Position numbers and translations under genes: made by a program
Source: a virus
IMG/VR virus record: IMGVR_UViG_3300027861_000044
Coordinates: 1-49,128 of that record
Length of the DNA: 49,128 nt
Strand: one strand, 5' to 3'
Shown here: positions 1 to 6,567 of the stretch, piece by piece
Position numbering within the stretch: the stretch's first letter is position 1
Layout: every line of letters starts with the position of its first letter
Notes under the pieces: generated by a model
The model's database searches: none
What the model saw: only the letters and a program-made list of their open reading frames with translations
Told to the model about the DNA's origin: nothing

Positions 1-693
1 GTTGTGTCTGTGTATGGTTTTGCGGTGGTTAAGTCTGTGTATGGTTCTGCGGTGGTTGAGTCTGTGTCTGATTCTGCGGTGGTTGAGTCTGTGTCTGATT
101 CTGCGGTGGTTGAGTATGTGTATGGTTCTGCGGTGGTTAAGTCTGTGTATGGTTCTGCGGTGGTTGAGTCTGTGTCTGGTAATTCCATTGTGAAGGTATT
201 AAGTAGTCTTGTGAGAATTAATAATATAGGTGTAGAAAGCACTATAATATTACAAGATTGTAATATTGACATATTAAATATTCACGATAATGCAATAATA
301 GTAAAACACAAAAAAGCAAAATACTCTTTAAATGAATTTATAAAAAGGTTTAACATTAAAAAAACAAAAAACGGTATTATATTGTATAAAATAGTCAATG
401 ATGAATATAAAGATCACTACACGGGTACAGTTAATTATAAAACAAAATCCGATATAGTTGAATGCCCCGACTGGATTGAGGACAATACTATAGAATGCGG
501 TAACGGATTGCATTTAGCCCCCTCAATACACCTATGTAAACAATTTAACAAAACAGGTATAGCATTAAAGTGTGAAGTTTCTATATTAGATAAAAACGGT
601 AATCCTAACATTTTAGTACATGAAAATCCTAATTCACCACAAAAGGTTAGATGCAAAACAATAAAGGTTATAGATGATTTAGGTAAAATATAG
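1..693 (+). CDS. Beta-solenoid repeat protein, 5' partial
   Basis: The reading frame is open from the first base, so the start is probably upstream of the window; a GTG at base 4 is only the first possible start. The first ~65 residues are seven 9-residue units of the type S-V-Y-G-S-A-V-V-E, which should stack into a beta-solenoid. The remaining ~165 residues are non-repetitive and contain a Cys/His motif near E-C-G-N-G-L-H-L-A-P. From memory, phage proteins with A-x-V-x-A-type repeats often end in a domain with a similar G-L-H motif (DUF7666-like), but I cannot confirm that here. The next gene follows after 58 bp. Role unknown. Confidence 0.75.
   Translation, partial: VVSVYGFAVVKSVYGSAVVESVSDSAVVESVSDSAVVEYVYGSAVVKSVYGSAVVESVSGNSIVKVLSSLVRINNIGVESTIILQDCNIDILNIHDNAIIVKHKKAKYSLNEFIKRFNIKKTKNGIILYKIVNDEYKDHYTGTVNYKTKSDIVECPDWIEDNTIECGNGLHLAPSIHLCKQFNKTGIALKCEVSILDKNGNPNILVHENPNSPQKVRCKTIKVIDDLGKI
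7..195 (+). repeat. 27-bp in-frame tandem repeat, seven units
   Basis: Seven units of 27 bp (9 codons) start at 7, 34, 61, 88, 115, 142 and 169. Consensus residues are S-V-[YS]-[GD]-S-A-V-V-[EK]. The last unit is degenerate (S-V-S-G-N-S-I-V-K). The array probably continues left of the window. It is locally GC-richer than its surroundings. Confidence 0.95.
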
Positions 694-751
694 CTAAAAA
701 TCATAAAAAATGATATATTAGATTAATCAAGGAATATAGGAGAACAAAGCA

Positions 752-1357
752 ATGAAACATAATTACAATAGTACAGCAAATCAAAATGTTAAAGGTCAAT
801 TAGTAAGCAGAGACGTTTATTACTGCCAAACCTTTGTTGTTGAAAAATTACTTGAAAATAACCCCGATGAATTTTACGAATTAGAGAATTCTAGTTATTA
901 TGTTGCTGATTTAACAAATGAACATTTTGAAGGTAGTTACGATGAATTAGAAGATCTTAAACTTGAATTAGAAGAGAAAAGAGATAGATTTAACAATGCC
1001 CTTGACAAGATAGAAAACAAAATGTATGAGATAGAAGATATAGACAATGATTTATACGAAACAATTAATGATAAATTTTGTTATGTTGAACAGCTAATAA
1101 TTGACCTTGAAAGTGATATTGATAGTCTTGAACATGCATATACAGAATACGCTGAAATATATGAATGGTGGTTAGTATCAGACTGGTTAGCCAATAAACT
1201 AAAGGAATATGGGCAGGTAGTATATGAGGATTATGGTTCTAGTTGGTGGGGTAGGCAAGCCACTGGACAAGGTATACTCCTTGATCATGTAATCTCTATG
1301 ATTGCAGAAAGTATGGGTATACTTGAGGGGCAAGAAAATCATGAGTATTGGGTTTAA
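752..1357 (+). CDS. Hypothetical phage protein with coiled coil
   Basis: A 201-aa acidic protein preceded by a good ribosome site (AGGAGAAC). Residues ~60-135 are a Glu/Lys/Asp-rich heptad-like helical stretch, so a coiled coil is likely. The C-terminal part has a Trp-rich segment, E-W-W-L-V-S-D-W-L-A, followed by W-W-G-R-Q-A-T-G-Q and then L-L-D. I recall this W-G-R-x-x-T-G-Q signature from small conserved hypothetical proteins of many dsDNA phages; no function is known to me. It probably belongs to the rightward early block of small genes. Confidence 0.85.
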   Translation: MKHNYNSTANQNVKGQLVSRDVYYCQTFVVEKLLENNPDEFYELENSSYYVADLTNEHFEGSYDELEDLKLELEEKRDRFNNALDKIENKMYEIEDIDNDLYETINDKFCYVEQLIIDLESDIDSLEHAYTEYAEIYEWWLVSDWLANKLKEYGQVVYEDYGSSWWGRQATGQGILLDHVISMIAESMGILEGQENHEYWV

Positions 1358-1359
1358 TT

Positions 1360-1428
1360 ATGAATACATATATTATATTAGCATGTTTGGCAATAATCTT
1401 TTATTATATTAATTTTGTATCACCATAG
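1360..1428 (+). CDS. Tiny hydrophobic peptide (22 aa)
   Basis: A short ORF begins two bases after the preceding stop and encodes one predicted membrane span (I-I-L-A-C-L-A-I-I-F-Y-Y-I). No strong ribosome site is visible, so expression would depend on translational coupling. It fills the gap before the next AGGAGG site and resembles the other miniature membrane genes at 4111-5192, which supports it weakly. Confidence 0.4.
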   Translation: MNTYIILACLAIIFYYINFVSP

Positions 1429-1440
1429 GAGGATGAAGTA

Positions 1441-1881
1441 ATGGAAAAGAAAGATTTTAGGATAGGCATGGAAGTTATACAGGCTAACCCTTCAGCACCT
1501 TATCAAGGCGGGTTAAAGTATATTGTAACTAAAATAAATCAAAAAACAATATCCTGTATGCATTATACTGGCGAATTCCATATGAAAGGTGGAAAAGATA
1601 AGCCATTAATATTTAATTATGATAATGTCAAGATGAAAATATTATCACCACTGAAAACAGAAAACGCCGAATATGTTGGGTTTTTGAAATGTGACACTAT
1701 GAATGGTGTTTACCAGCTTGACTATCTTGATATTGATAAGGAAGAAAATAATATTGTAGATATAGAGTATTTTCTTGATGAATTACATTGTCTTGAAGAG
1801 GATGAATATTTAATATGTCATATATCATCTAAAGATCAAGATGTTTATAGAAAAATAGATAAGGAATACGGGGTGTATTAG
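1441..1881 (+). CDS. Hypothetical protein, 146 aa
   Basis: Starts after an AGGAGGATGAAGTA leader. The N-terminal ~75 residues (R-I-G-M-E-V-I then K-Y-I-V-T-K-I) look like a small beta-rich, SH3-like fold comparable to the barrel proteins at 5939-9398, but this is only an impression. The C-terminal half is acidic. The DNA at 1661-1674, coding N-A-E-Y, is identical over 14 nt to the core of the three direct repeats in the regulatory block at 5785-5874 (see findings). No function recognised. Confidence 0.8.
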   Translation: MEKKDFRIGMEVIQANPSAPYQGGLKYIVTKINQKTISCMHYTGEFHMKGGKDKPLIFNYDNVKMKILSPLKTENAEYVGFLKCDTMNGVYQLDYLDIDKEENNIVDIEYFLDELHCLEEDEYLICHISSKDQDVYRKIDKEYGVY

Positions 1882-1882
1882 T

Positions 1883-2203
1883 ATGAGATACTACAAAACA
1901 GGCAATGATTATTTAGACAACATAGGTGAAGGTACGGAGGGTTTAAGGGAAGTTGGGGCCGAATTAAATATGTTAAGTAGGGCTTTTTTTGTAACTGGCA
2001 ATGAAATTATGGGAGAATCCTTAATTGATCTAGCCCATGTTGTGAGTGAGTCAATTAAAACTATCAATGATGCAGTAGGGAGAGATATAGATAGAGAGTA
2101 TAAAAAATCACAAGAGCAGTTAGGCGAAACATTAGGGCTTGTGTTTGGAGCTATGAATAAAGATCTTGAAGATGCTATTAAAGAAATGGAAGATAAGGAG
2201 TAA
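1883..2203 (+). CDS. Hypothetical helical protein, 106 aa
   Basis: Its ATG lies one base after the preceding stop, indicating translational coupling. The protein is predicted to be almost entirely alpha-helical, with alternating Leu/Ile and Glu/Lys, and has no Cys or membrane segment. No family recognised. It sits in a run of small coupled genes. Confidence 0.8.
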   Translation: MRYYKTGNDYLDNIGEGTEGLREVGAELNMLSRAFFVTGNEIMGESLIDLAHVVSESIKTINDAVGRDIDREYKKSQEQLGETLGLVFGAMNKDLEDAIKEMEDKE

Positions 2204-2206
2204 GTT

Positions 2207-2392
2207 ATGTGTAATAAGGGATATGACAACACCATGAAGGGTGTAATAGTCAATAATCAGCCAGAAGAGTTGAAACACACGGGGTATTATGAGGTAGATT
2301 ATTGGGGGTGTCATTGGGAGTGTAAAGATATGTCTAATGGTAGTACTCAGTATATAGTGGGTGAATACCCGAATAATTATGGAGTGGAATAA
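2207..2392 (+). CDS. Small hypothetical protein, 61 aa
   Basis: Follows the preceding stop by three bases behind AAGGAGTAAGTT. It contains an aromatic and Cys-rich core (Y-Y-E-V-D-Y-W-G-C-H-W-E-C) suggestive of a compact beta-rich fold. The last base of its stop overlaps the ATG of the next gene. No function recognised. Confidence 0.75.
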   Translation: MCNKGYDNTMKGVIVNNQPEELKHTGYYEVDYWGCHWECKDMSNGSTQYIVGEYPNNYGVE

Positions 2393-2679
2393 TGGAAGAT
2401 AATTTATTGTATACACCTCATTTCAATAGATTTGATATATGTGAAGCGTATTATTGTTATGCTGTACAGTACCATAATGGACAATGGTCTGAAGAGTATG
2501 CCATGTTAGGTAGATTAATTAATCTAAAATTCAAACCTTCACCTATATTAGAAATTGAATTAGAGGATTCATTAAGTGAAAACGGTATGAAAATCTATTG
2601 TAATATATTAAGGAAACGTGAAAACATATACTTAACTGTGTTTTATGATGGATACAAATTTTGTTTAATGGAAGATTAA
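2392..2679 (+). CDS. Hypothetical protein, 95 aa
   Basis: The start codon overlaps the preceding stop (TAATG), so the pair is translationally coupled. Mixed composition with several Tyr and acidic residues and no membrane segment. No family recognised. Confidence 0.75.
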   Translation: MEDNLLYTPHFNRFDICEAYYCYAVQYHNGQWSEEYAMLGRLINLKFKPSPILEIELEDSLSENGMKIYCNILRKRENIYLTVFYDGYKFCLMED

Positions 2680-2705
2680 CCAAACAAATATAGGGGGATA
2701 TACCA

Positions 2706-2969
2706 ATGTTTATGAAGAAAATAAAAGAAATGAGAGAAAAACGCAATCATGATAAATTATGTAAAAGCGTAAAAAACTGTTTAAAGGGTTTTGAGAAACG
2801 TAAAAGTGAATGCCAATTAATGATACGTAAAGATGTTGATAAGGGTATGCATTCTCAATTAAAAGATGCAATCAATATCTACTTTTCAAATGAGATTAAT
2901 ACTCTTAACCATATTGAAGTCAAATTCAATGAATGGTTAGAACGGAATGAGGCTTACAATGCTCAATAG
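2706..2969 (+). CDS. Hypothetical basic helical protein, 87 aa
   Basis: Begins after a TAGGGGGATATACC leader. The N-terminal 40 residues are rich in Lys/Arg and predicted helical; the C-terminal half has the pattern Y-F-S-N-E-I-N-T-L-N-H-I-E. The end overlaps the start of the next gene. Basic charge could indicate nucleic-acid binding, but there is no recognisable motif. Confidence 0.75.
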   Translation: MFMKKIKEMREKRNHDKLCKSVKNCLKGFEKRKSECQLMIRKDVDKGMHSQLKDAINIYFSNEINTLNHIEVKFNEWLERNEAYNAQ

Positions 2970-3234
2970 AAAGCAAATAATGAGATTATGCAAAAACTAC
3001 TATACTTCATACAAAGGATACACGGAGGCATATAAAGATGATACAAGTGTCCAAAACTATCAGGATGCAGCCATGCAATTCCAACATAAATATAAAACAT
3101 GTGCTGAAATACTACAATTTGATCTTTGGAACAATTATCAAAAATCCCTATTTAATGCATGGTTAGAAGACAAAGACATTAAACAGGTAATAAGAGAATA
3201 TGAAGATTATATAGCCGATAATAAAGGATATTGA
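2947..3234 (+). CDS. Hypothetical protein, 95 aa (or 91 aa)
   Basis: Overlaps the preceding gene by 23 bp. A second in-frame ATG at 2959 has an AATGAGG element seven bases upstream and may be the true start, giving 91 aa. The protein is Tyr-, Gln- and Lys-rich and probably helical. It has a similar layout (N-x-W-N-x-Y-x-K-S-L-F-N-A-W-L) to the end of the gene before it (N-E-W-L-E), so the two may be distant paralogues. Function unknown. Confidence 0.7.
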   Translation: MRLTMLNRKQIMRLCKNYYTSYKGYTEAYKDDTSVQNYQDAAMQFQHKYKTCAEILQFDLWNNYQKSLFNAWLEDKDIKQVIREYEDYIADNKGY

Positions 3235-3244
3235 GGAGGATGTT

Positions 3245-3427
3245 ATGATAAGAAAAGAGGTATTTTTCACATGTAAACCTTTTAAAAACCAAGGGTACTG
3301 GTACACAAATTGGATTTTTAGAGAAGATTGTTATAATAATTCTCTAACTTTAGAAAAGGCACTTATAGAATACCCCATAGATGAGTGGGAATGGATATAT
3401 CGTGAACAATTAAAGGAGGAATGGTAA
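3245..3427 (+). CDS. Small hypothetical protein, 60 aa
   Basis: Preceded by GAGGAGGATGTT, a near-perfect ribosome site. Aromatic-rich (several Trp and Tyr), with W-E-W-I-Y-R-E near the C-terminus. No motif recognised. Its 3' end contains the ribosome site of the next gene. Confidence 0.7.
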   Translation: MIRKEVFFTCKPFKNQGYWYTNWIFREDCYNNSLTLEKALIEYPIDEWEWIYREQLKEEW

Positions 3428-3627
3428 TGAAATGCCCGAATTGCGAATATAAATATGGTCATATATGGGATGCTGATAAGTTAGATAGTGAAGAATTCCG
3501 TGGTGAATATGGTGAATTTTATAAATTACCTGTTAAACTGGAGAGAGATTATGATTATAGCCCAGGTATGGACCAAAGATCGGTTTATGGTTGTCCGTCA
3601 TGTAGAATTGTTTTTATGGTGAAATAA
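3427..3627 (+). CDS. Zinc-ribbon mini-protein, 66 aa
   Basis: A longer frame opens at ATG 3421, but AAGGAGG lies one base from that codon and seven from the ATG at 3427, so the later start is chosen. The protein begins M-K-C-P-N-C and ends with G-C-P-S-C-R, a two-knuckle CxxC...CxxC zinc ribbon. The middle is acidic and Tyr-rich. Small zinc ribbons are common in phage early regions. Partner and role unknown. Confidence 0.75.
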   Translation: MKCPNCEYKYGHIWDADKLDSEEFRGEYGEFYKLPVKLERDYDYSPGMDQRSVYGCPSCRIVFMVK

Positions 3628-3827
3628 TGAATAAATATAAAGAACCAACTCAAGATAAATATGAAATACACAAAAAGATAAACAGGTTTAAATATGCCCT
3701 ATATAAATTAAATACCCTACTGGAAGATAGAAGTGAATATAAAGATTTTTCTGGTGAAATTATTAATGATAAAATAAGGCATGTAGAAAGCATAATAGAT
3801 AGATTAGAAAAGGAAATTAATGAATAA
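3627..3827 (+). CDS. Small helical protein, 66 aa
   Basis: The ATG overlaps the preceding stop (TAATG). Charged and helical (K-I-N-R-F-K-Y-A-L-Y-K-L), probably a short coiled coil. It overlaps the next gene by 8 bp. No family recognised. Confidence 0.7.
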   Translation: MNKYKEPTQDKYEIHKKINRFKYALYKLNTLLEDRSEYKDFSGEIINDKIRHVESIIDRLEKEINE

Positions 3828-4107
3828 TAAAGACATATTATATCGTGGTATAAGGCAGGTCTTATCACTATCATACTTAGAATCTTATCAAAGGGGCTTA
3901 TTGAATAAAGAAAGTATCAATTACATAGTTGGATTCTGTGACTCCAATACAAAAACAGAAACAAAATTCAATAATAAATTGAAAATAAAAGAGTTCCATG
4001 TTATATATAGAGGTGAAAGGTATATATTCTCATATAACAGGTTTAAGGCAGAGAGAAGAAAGGTAATAGATAGTATAAGACAATTATCAGTATGTAAGGA
4101 GGAATGA
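3820..4107 (+). CDS. Hypothetical basic protein, 95 aa
   Basis: Starts inside the end of the previous gene behind AAGGAAATTA. Basic, with the hydrophobic stretch F-H-V-I-Y-R-G-E-R-Y-I-F-S-Y and a Lys/Arg-rich C-terminus. No known motif. Last non-membrane gene before the mini-membrane cluster. Confidence 0.7.
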   Translation: MNNKDILYRGIRQVLSLSYLESYQRGLLNKESINYIVGFCDSNTKTETKFNNKLKIKEFHVIYRGERYIFSYNRFKAERRKVIDSIRQLSVCKEE

Positions 4108-4110
4108 GTT

Positions 4111-4287
4111 ATGAAAAAGTTTTTTAAAAGCATGTTGGTGGCAGTTCCAGTAGTAATGTATTTATATTATTGTGTATATGCTATAACTGGCTATGAAATG
4201 AATTTCTGGGAATGGCTTATTTTGTATGTTCCTACGTCGTTATTTAGCGATATGCATTATGTTTATCATAGAAAACTATACAAATAA
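4111..4287 (+). CDS. Small membrane protein, 58 aa
   Basis: An ORF with a strong ribosome site (AAGGAGGAATGAGTT before ATG). It has a basic N-terminus (M-K-K-F-F-K), a hydrophobic span at residues ~8-27 and a second at ~32-46, and ends with basic residues. Two membrane passes are likely. First of a run of miniature membrane genes with near-identical leaders. Confidence 0.75.
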   Translation: MKKFFKSMLVAVPVVMYLYYCVYAITGYEMNFWEWLILYVPTSLFSDMHYVYHRKLYK

Positions 4288-4311
4288 GATTAATGTAAGG
4301 AGGAATAAAGT

Positions 4312-4572
4312 ATGGGAATAACAGAAGAGGAAGAAATGATATTGAAGAGCATTAACGCTATATTTTTAAATGATGAATGCTCCAGATCTATAATTTCTGG
4401 GTTTATAATAAGTCTTATTGGGGCTACCAGGACTGGTCATAGGAGAGAGTTTATATTGAAAATGGCAGAAATAGTAGAGTATATCTGTGATTTAGATAAT
4501 ATAGGCACTCCACCAACAATAAGGAGGAATGAGGTATGGAAACAATATGTAAATGTGATATGTGTAGAATAA
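4312..4572 (+). CDS. Hypothetical protein, 86 aa
   Basis: Preceded by AAGGAGGAATAAAGT. Probably helical, with a moderately hydrophobic middle (I-S-G-F-I-I-S-L-I-G) that is too polar for a confident membrane span. The last 37 bp overlap the next gene. No family recognised. Confidence 0.7.
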   Translation: MGITEEEEMILKSINAIFLNDECSRSIISGFIISLIGATRTGHRREFILKMAEIVEYICDLDNIGTPPTIRRNEVWKQYVNVICVE

Positions 4573-4736
4573 ATTATTCCGTAGAAGATTTAGTCAGATC
4601 TTTAGGGGATATATGGTGGAAACATAAATTCTGTTGCGCTCAATGCTATACTAAGTACATAGTAAGTTTGAATACTCAAGAAGTAAAGAAACTCAAAGAG
4701 GATTTAAATTCATTAGATCTTAATAAGGGGGAATAA
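4536..4736 (+). CDS. Cys-rich, likely zinc-binding protein, 66 aa
   Basis: Starts within the preceding gene behind AAGGAGGAATGAGGT. It has C-K-C-D-M-C near the N-terminus and C-C-A-Q-C at residues ~33-37, a plausible CxxC/CxxC zinc site, then a charged helix. The overlap and strong ribosome site suggest independent initiation. Confidence 0.7.
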   Translation: METICKCDMCRINYSVEDLVRSLGDIWWKHKFCCAQCYTKYIVSLNTQEVKKLKEDLNSLDLNKGE

Positions 4737-4739
4737 GTT

Positions 4740-4823
4740 ATGACAGATAAAATGGCAGTAGAAATATTATTATGGGTTAGTTTTTTTGGTGGAATTTGTG
4801 CAGGTTATATATTTTTTGGATAA
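4740..4823 (+). CDS. Single-span membrane peptide, 27 aa
   Basis: An ORF behind AAGGGGGAATAAGTT. After M-T-D-K it is almost wholly hydrophobic: one membrane helix with a Gly/Phe-rich end. Its leader and first four codons match those of the next gene, indicating a duplicated start cassette. Confidence 0.6.
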   Translation: MTDKMAVEILLWVSFFGGICAGYIFFG

Positions 4824-4839
4824 TAAGGAGAAATGAGTT

Positions 4840-4926
4840 ATGACAGATAAAGTTAATATTTTTATAGGTGGTTTTATATTAGGTGTAGTAGTTAATATGT
4901 TGTTGTATCTTTTTTTTATGGGATAA
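4840..4926 (+). CDS. Single-span membrane peptide, 28 aa
   Basis: Preceded by AAGGAGAAATGAGTT. Begins M-T-D-K like its upstream neighbour, then G-G-F-I-L-G-V-V-V and L-L-Y-L-F-F form one membrane span. Likely a paralogue or a duplicated start with a divergent body. Role unknown. Confidence 0.6.
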   Translation: MTDKVNIFIGGFILGVVVNMLLYLFFMG

Positions 4927-4936
4927 GGAGGATAGT

Positions 4937-5083
4937 ATGGAATTATTAGTTGATATATTGTGGAGTTTTTGGTTAGGTGGTTGTTTAGGATATTTAGGTG
5001 TAACTCCTAATCAATTAAGGTTTTGGGTAGTACTTGTCCCCACTATTCTTTTAGTAGGACTATCCAGGGCTTATCCGTTTTAA
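4937..5083 (+). CDS. Small membrane protein, 48 aa
   Basis: Has the leader TAAGGAGGATAGT. Two hydrophobic spans are predicted (residues ~3-21 and ~29-43) around a short polar loop (P-N-Q-L-R), with R-A-Y-P-F at the end. Its leader is identical to that of the next gene. Confidence 0.65.
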   Translation: MELLVDILWSFWLGGCLGYLGVTPNQLRFWVVLVPTILLVGLSRAYPF

Positions 5084-5093
5084 GGAGGATAGT

Positions 5094-5192
5094 ATGGAAT
5101 CATTATTAGTAGTTGTATTATGTATAGGGGTAACAGTATCAAAGGTGGTTATTTTTGTTAAGGTTGCGGGTAACTATTTAGGAGGTCGATAA
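5094..5192 (+). CDS. Single-span membrane peptide, 32 aa
   Basis: Same TAAGGAGGATAGT leader as the previous gene and the same M-E-[LS] start. One hydrophobic helix (L-L-V-V-V-L-C-I-G-V) and a C-terminus ending G-G-R. Last gene before the long non-coding block. Confidence 0.6.
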   Translation: MESLLVVVLCIGVTVSKVVIFVKVAGNYLGGR

Positions 5193-5254
5193 GTTATTAT
5201 TAAGCTGTATTTTCCTAAATATTAACTGCACCGCTACCGGAACATAGGTCAAGC

Positions 5255-5296
5255 AAGGCACATTATCAGGCAATAGTCTGGAGTGTGCCTTTCTTT
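5255..5296 (+). terminator. Terminator-like hairpin 1
   Basis: The 8-bp stem AAGGCACA/TGTGCCTT encloses a 21-nt loop and is followed by T-rich TTCTTTGTTT. The T tract is interrupted, so termination may be partial. The stem is identical to that of hairpin 2. Confidence 0.6.
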
Positions 5297-5458
5297 GTTT
5301 ATGAGCTAAAAACAATTCTCACAGGGCTTATATTTAAAAGCATAGTAGGGTTAGGGTTACACTAAGAAGATTGATTCTCGACTAGATAAGGCATTACAAT
5401 AGTACAATTTTCACTCTCATAAGGATTAAATTGCCACTACAAGGGCACAAAAGAGAAA

Positions 5459-5567
5459 AAGCATAGTAGGGGTAGGGTTAAGAAGTAAAGGCAATAGCAA
5501 GGTGTATCAGGGTGCAGATACACAAGGCACATGAAAGGGTTTAAATCCTATTGTGTGCCTTTTTTTA
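5459..5567 (+). ncRNA. Candidate structured small RNA
   Basis: Between the second AAAAGCATAGTAGGG element and the strong terminator lie a perfect hairpin GTGTATC-N8-GATACAC (5502-5523) and directly afterwards the terminator stem. Two adjacent hairpins ending in a T run, with no ORF, are the layout of a small RNA or a 3' UTR. No promoter was identified directly upstream, so it could simply be the 3' end of the mini-gene transcript. Not matched to any known RNA family. Confidence 0.35.
5524..5567 (+). terminator. Rho-independent terminator
   Basis: Stem AAGGCACA/TGTGCCTT (8 bp) with a 22-nt loop that can pair further (AGG/CCT), followed by a run of T. Strongest terminator candidate on this strand for the block at 1-5192. 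Confidence 0.75.
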
Positions 5568-5661
5568 TTGGCATAGAGGGTTAAGGAACAGAAAAGCGTA
5601 GTAAGGCAAGGGTTTTTAGAGTTAAGCGATTGTAGGGCAAATTAAAAACAATAGGAGTAAA

Positions 5662-5709
5662 ATGAACAGGAGATTAATAAAATTCAATGTATTCAGAAAT
5701 GTCTTGTGA
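5662..5709 (+). CDS. Possible 15-codon leader peptide
   Basis: ATG preceded by AATAGGAGTAAA, a good ribosome site at good spacing. Encodes a basic peptide M-N-R-R-L-I-K-F-N-V-F-R-N-V-L. Length and position ahead of the operator repeats are compatible with a leader peptide, but no attenuator structure is clear, and a 15-codon ORF can arise by chance. Confidence 0.25.
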   Translation: MNRRLIKFNVFRNVL

Positions 5710-5784
5710 AAAAAGTGATTAGCGACAAAAATGTCTTCATGTTCTGTTCATGACACTATAAGGGGCTGTGATTTTCCGTGAAAC

Positions 5785-5874
5785 TGAAAAACGCCGAATA
5801 TTTTTTGGGATTTTGAAAAACGCCGAATATTTTTTGAGATTCTGAGAAAGTGAAAAACGCCGAATATTTTTTGG
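5785..5874 (+). repeat. Three direct repeats upstream of promoter
   Basis: TGAAAAACGCCGAATATTTT followed by TTG occurs at 5785, 5814 and 5851, with start-to-start spacings of 29 and 37 bp. The third copy ends about 12 bp before the -35 box. The arrangement suggests operator or activator sites for the promoter at 5886. The same 14-nt core occurs once inside the gene at 1441-1881. Confidence 0.85.
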
Positions 5875-5885
5875 AGAATAAAAAC

Positions 5886-5913
5886 TTGACAACAATAATT
5901 AATCTGTTAAAAT
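5886..5913 (+). promoter_or_regulatory. Sigma70 promoter
   Basis: Perfect -35 TTGACA at 5886-5891, 16-bp spacer, -10 TAAAAT at 5908-5913, in an AT-rich context about 25 bp before the next ATG. It is positioned to drive the operon starting at 5939 and is flanked upstream by the three direct repeats. Confidence 0.75.
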
Positions 5914-5938
5914 AATAAAAAGATTAGAGGAAAACACT

Positions 5939-6556
5939 ATGGGATATTACGAAGATCATCAGAAAAGTGGGTTTAAGGTTGGGGACACTGTAAGAGTAAT
6001 AAGGGAAGCTTATCATGGTGAAGGTGGGTGGGTTGGTGATTGGATAGAGGAGATGGGGAATATAATAGGTAAAGAACATAAAATAACAACAGATAAAGGA
6101 AGCAGGTGTTATGGGTTCTCTATTGAATATAAAGGTAACCTATGGCATCTGCCTTGGTTTATATTGGAAAAAGCAAGCTGCTCTGATGATAAGCTCAAGG
6201 AAGGTGATGAGGTTGAGATTATAGCTAATGAGAGTGAGCTGGGCAGCATAGGTACTACGATAGAGCATGTCAAGCGAGCTTACCCTAAGATGAAAGGTGT
6301 TATAACAGGATGCTACTATGATATAGATAAATTTTTCCTTCGGGACGAAGTTGGAGTACCTGTGTGGTTTCGTGCCAGCCATCTACGTAAAATAGAAGGA
6401 ACCCCATCTCCTAAAGGGATTATATCATCTCTGGATGATCCTATCTCCTCCCCGAAGGTCAGAGGCTGCTCTACATGTAAAGACAATTCTTCTAGTGCTA
6501 TGGAGGGAGGATGTGGAGATTGTTATGGTGATTACAGTAATTACATTAAGGGGTAA
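5939..6556 (+). CDS. SH3-like barrel repeat protein with Cys-rich tail
   Basis: A 205-aa protein behind AGAGGAAAACACT. Residues ~4-80 form one barrel unit (S-G-F-K-V-G-D-T-V-R-V-I-R, then G-G-W, then W-H-L-P-W-F-I-L-E). Residues ~84-152 are a divergent second unit (K-E-G-D-E-V-E-I-I-A ... W-F-R-A-S-H-L-R-K-I). The C-terminus has C177, C180, C192, C195, a probable zinc knuckle. Paralogues follow at 6568 and 8463. I recall G-D-x-V-x-V-x-R units in phage hypothetical proteins; no function is established to my knowledge. First gene after the promoter. Confidence 0.85.
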   Translation: MGYYEDHQKSGFKVGDTVRVIREAYHGEGGWVGDWIEEMGNIIGKEHKITTDKGSRCYGFSIEYKGNLWHLPWFILEKASCSDDKLKEGDEVEIIANESELGSIGTTIEHVKRAYPKMKGVITGCYYDIDKFFLRDEVGVPVWFRASHLRKIEGTPSPKGIISSLDDPISSPKVRGCSTCKDNSSSAMEGGCGDCYGDYSNYIKG

Positions 6557-6567
6557 GGGAGGTTGTA

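Larger units (their letters stand above)
5193..5938 (+). other. 746-bp non-coding regulatory block
   Basis: No long ORF occupies this stretch. It holds two terminator-like hairpins with the same stem, a further perfect 7-bp hairpin, a repeated AAAAGCATAGTAGGG element (5337 and 5457), a 15-codon leader-like ORF with a good ribosome site, an inverted repeat TCATG-N7-CATGA near 5738-5754, three direct repeats and a sigma70 promoter. No tRNA cloverleaf was found by eye. It separates the mini-gene block from the barrel-protein operon and most likely ends one transcript and starts the next. Confidence 0.8.

Noticed and set aside
7-195. Tandem 27-bp units considered as a CRISPR array or DNA iteron
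   Set aside because: Units are contiguous without spacers and stay in frame as a 9-residue solenoid repeat continuous with the rest of the protein.
5785-5874. Three repeats considered as a small CRISPR array
   Set aside because: Spacers of only ~3-12 bp, unequal spacing, no cas operon; the promoter right after them favours operators.
5851-5916. GTG-started 20-codon ORF overlapping the promoter
   Set aside because: It runs through the -35 and -10 boxes, lacks a good ribosome site and is explained by the repeat sequence.
5193-5938. tRNA or tmRNA gene in the non-coding block
   Set aside because: No acceptor stem or T-loop consensus could be found by eye; the hairpins are terminator-like instead.
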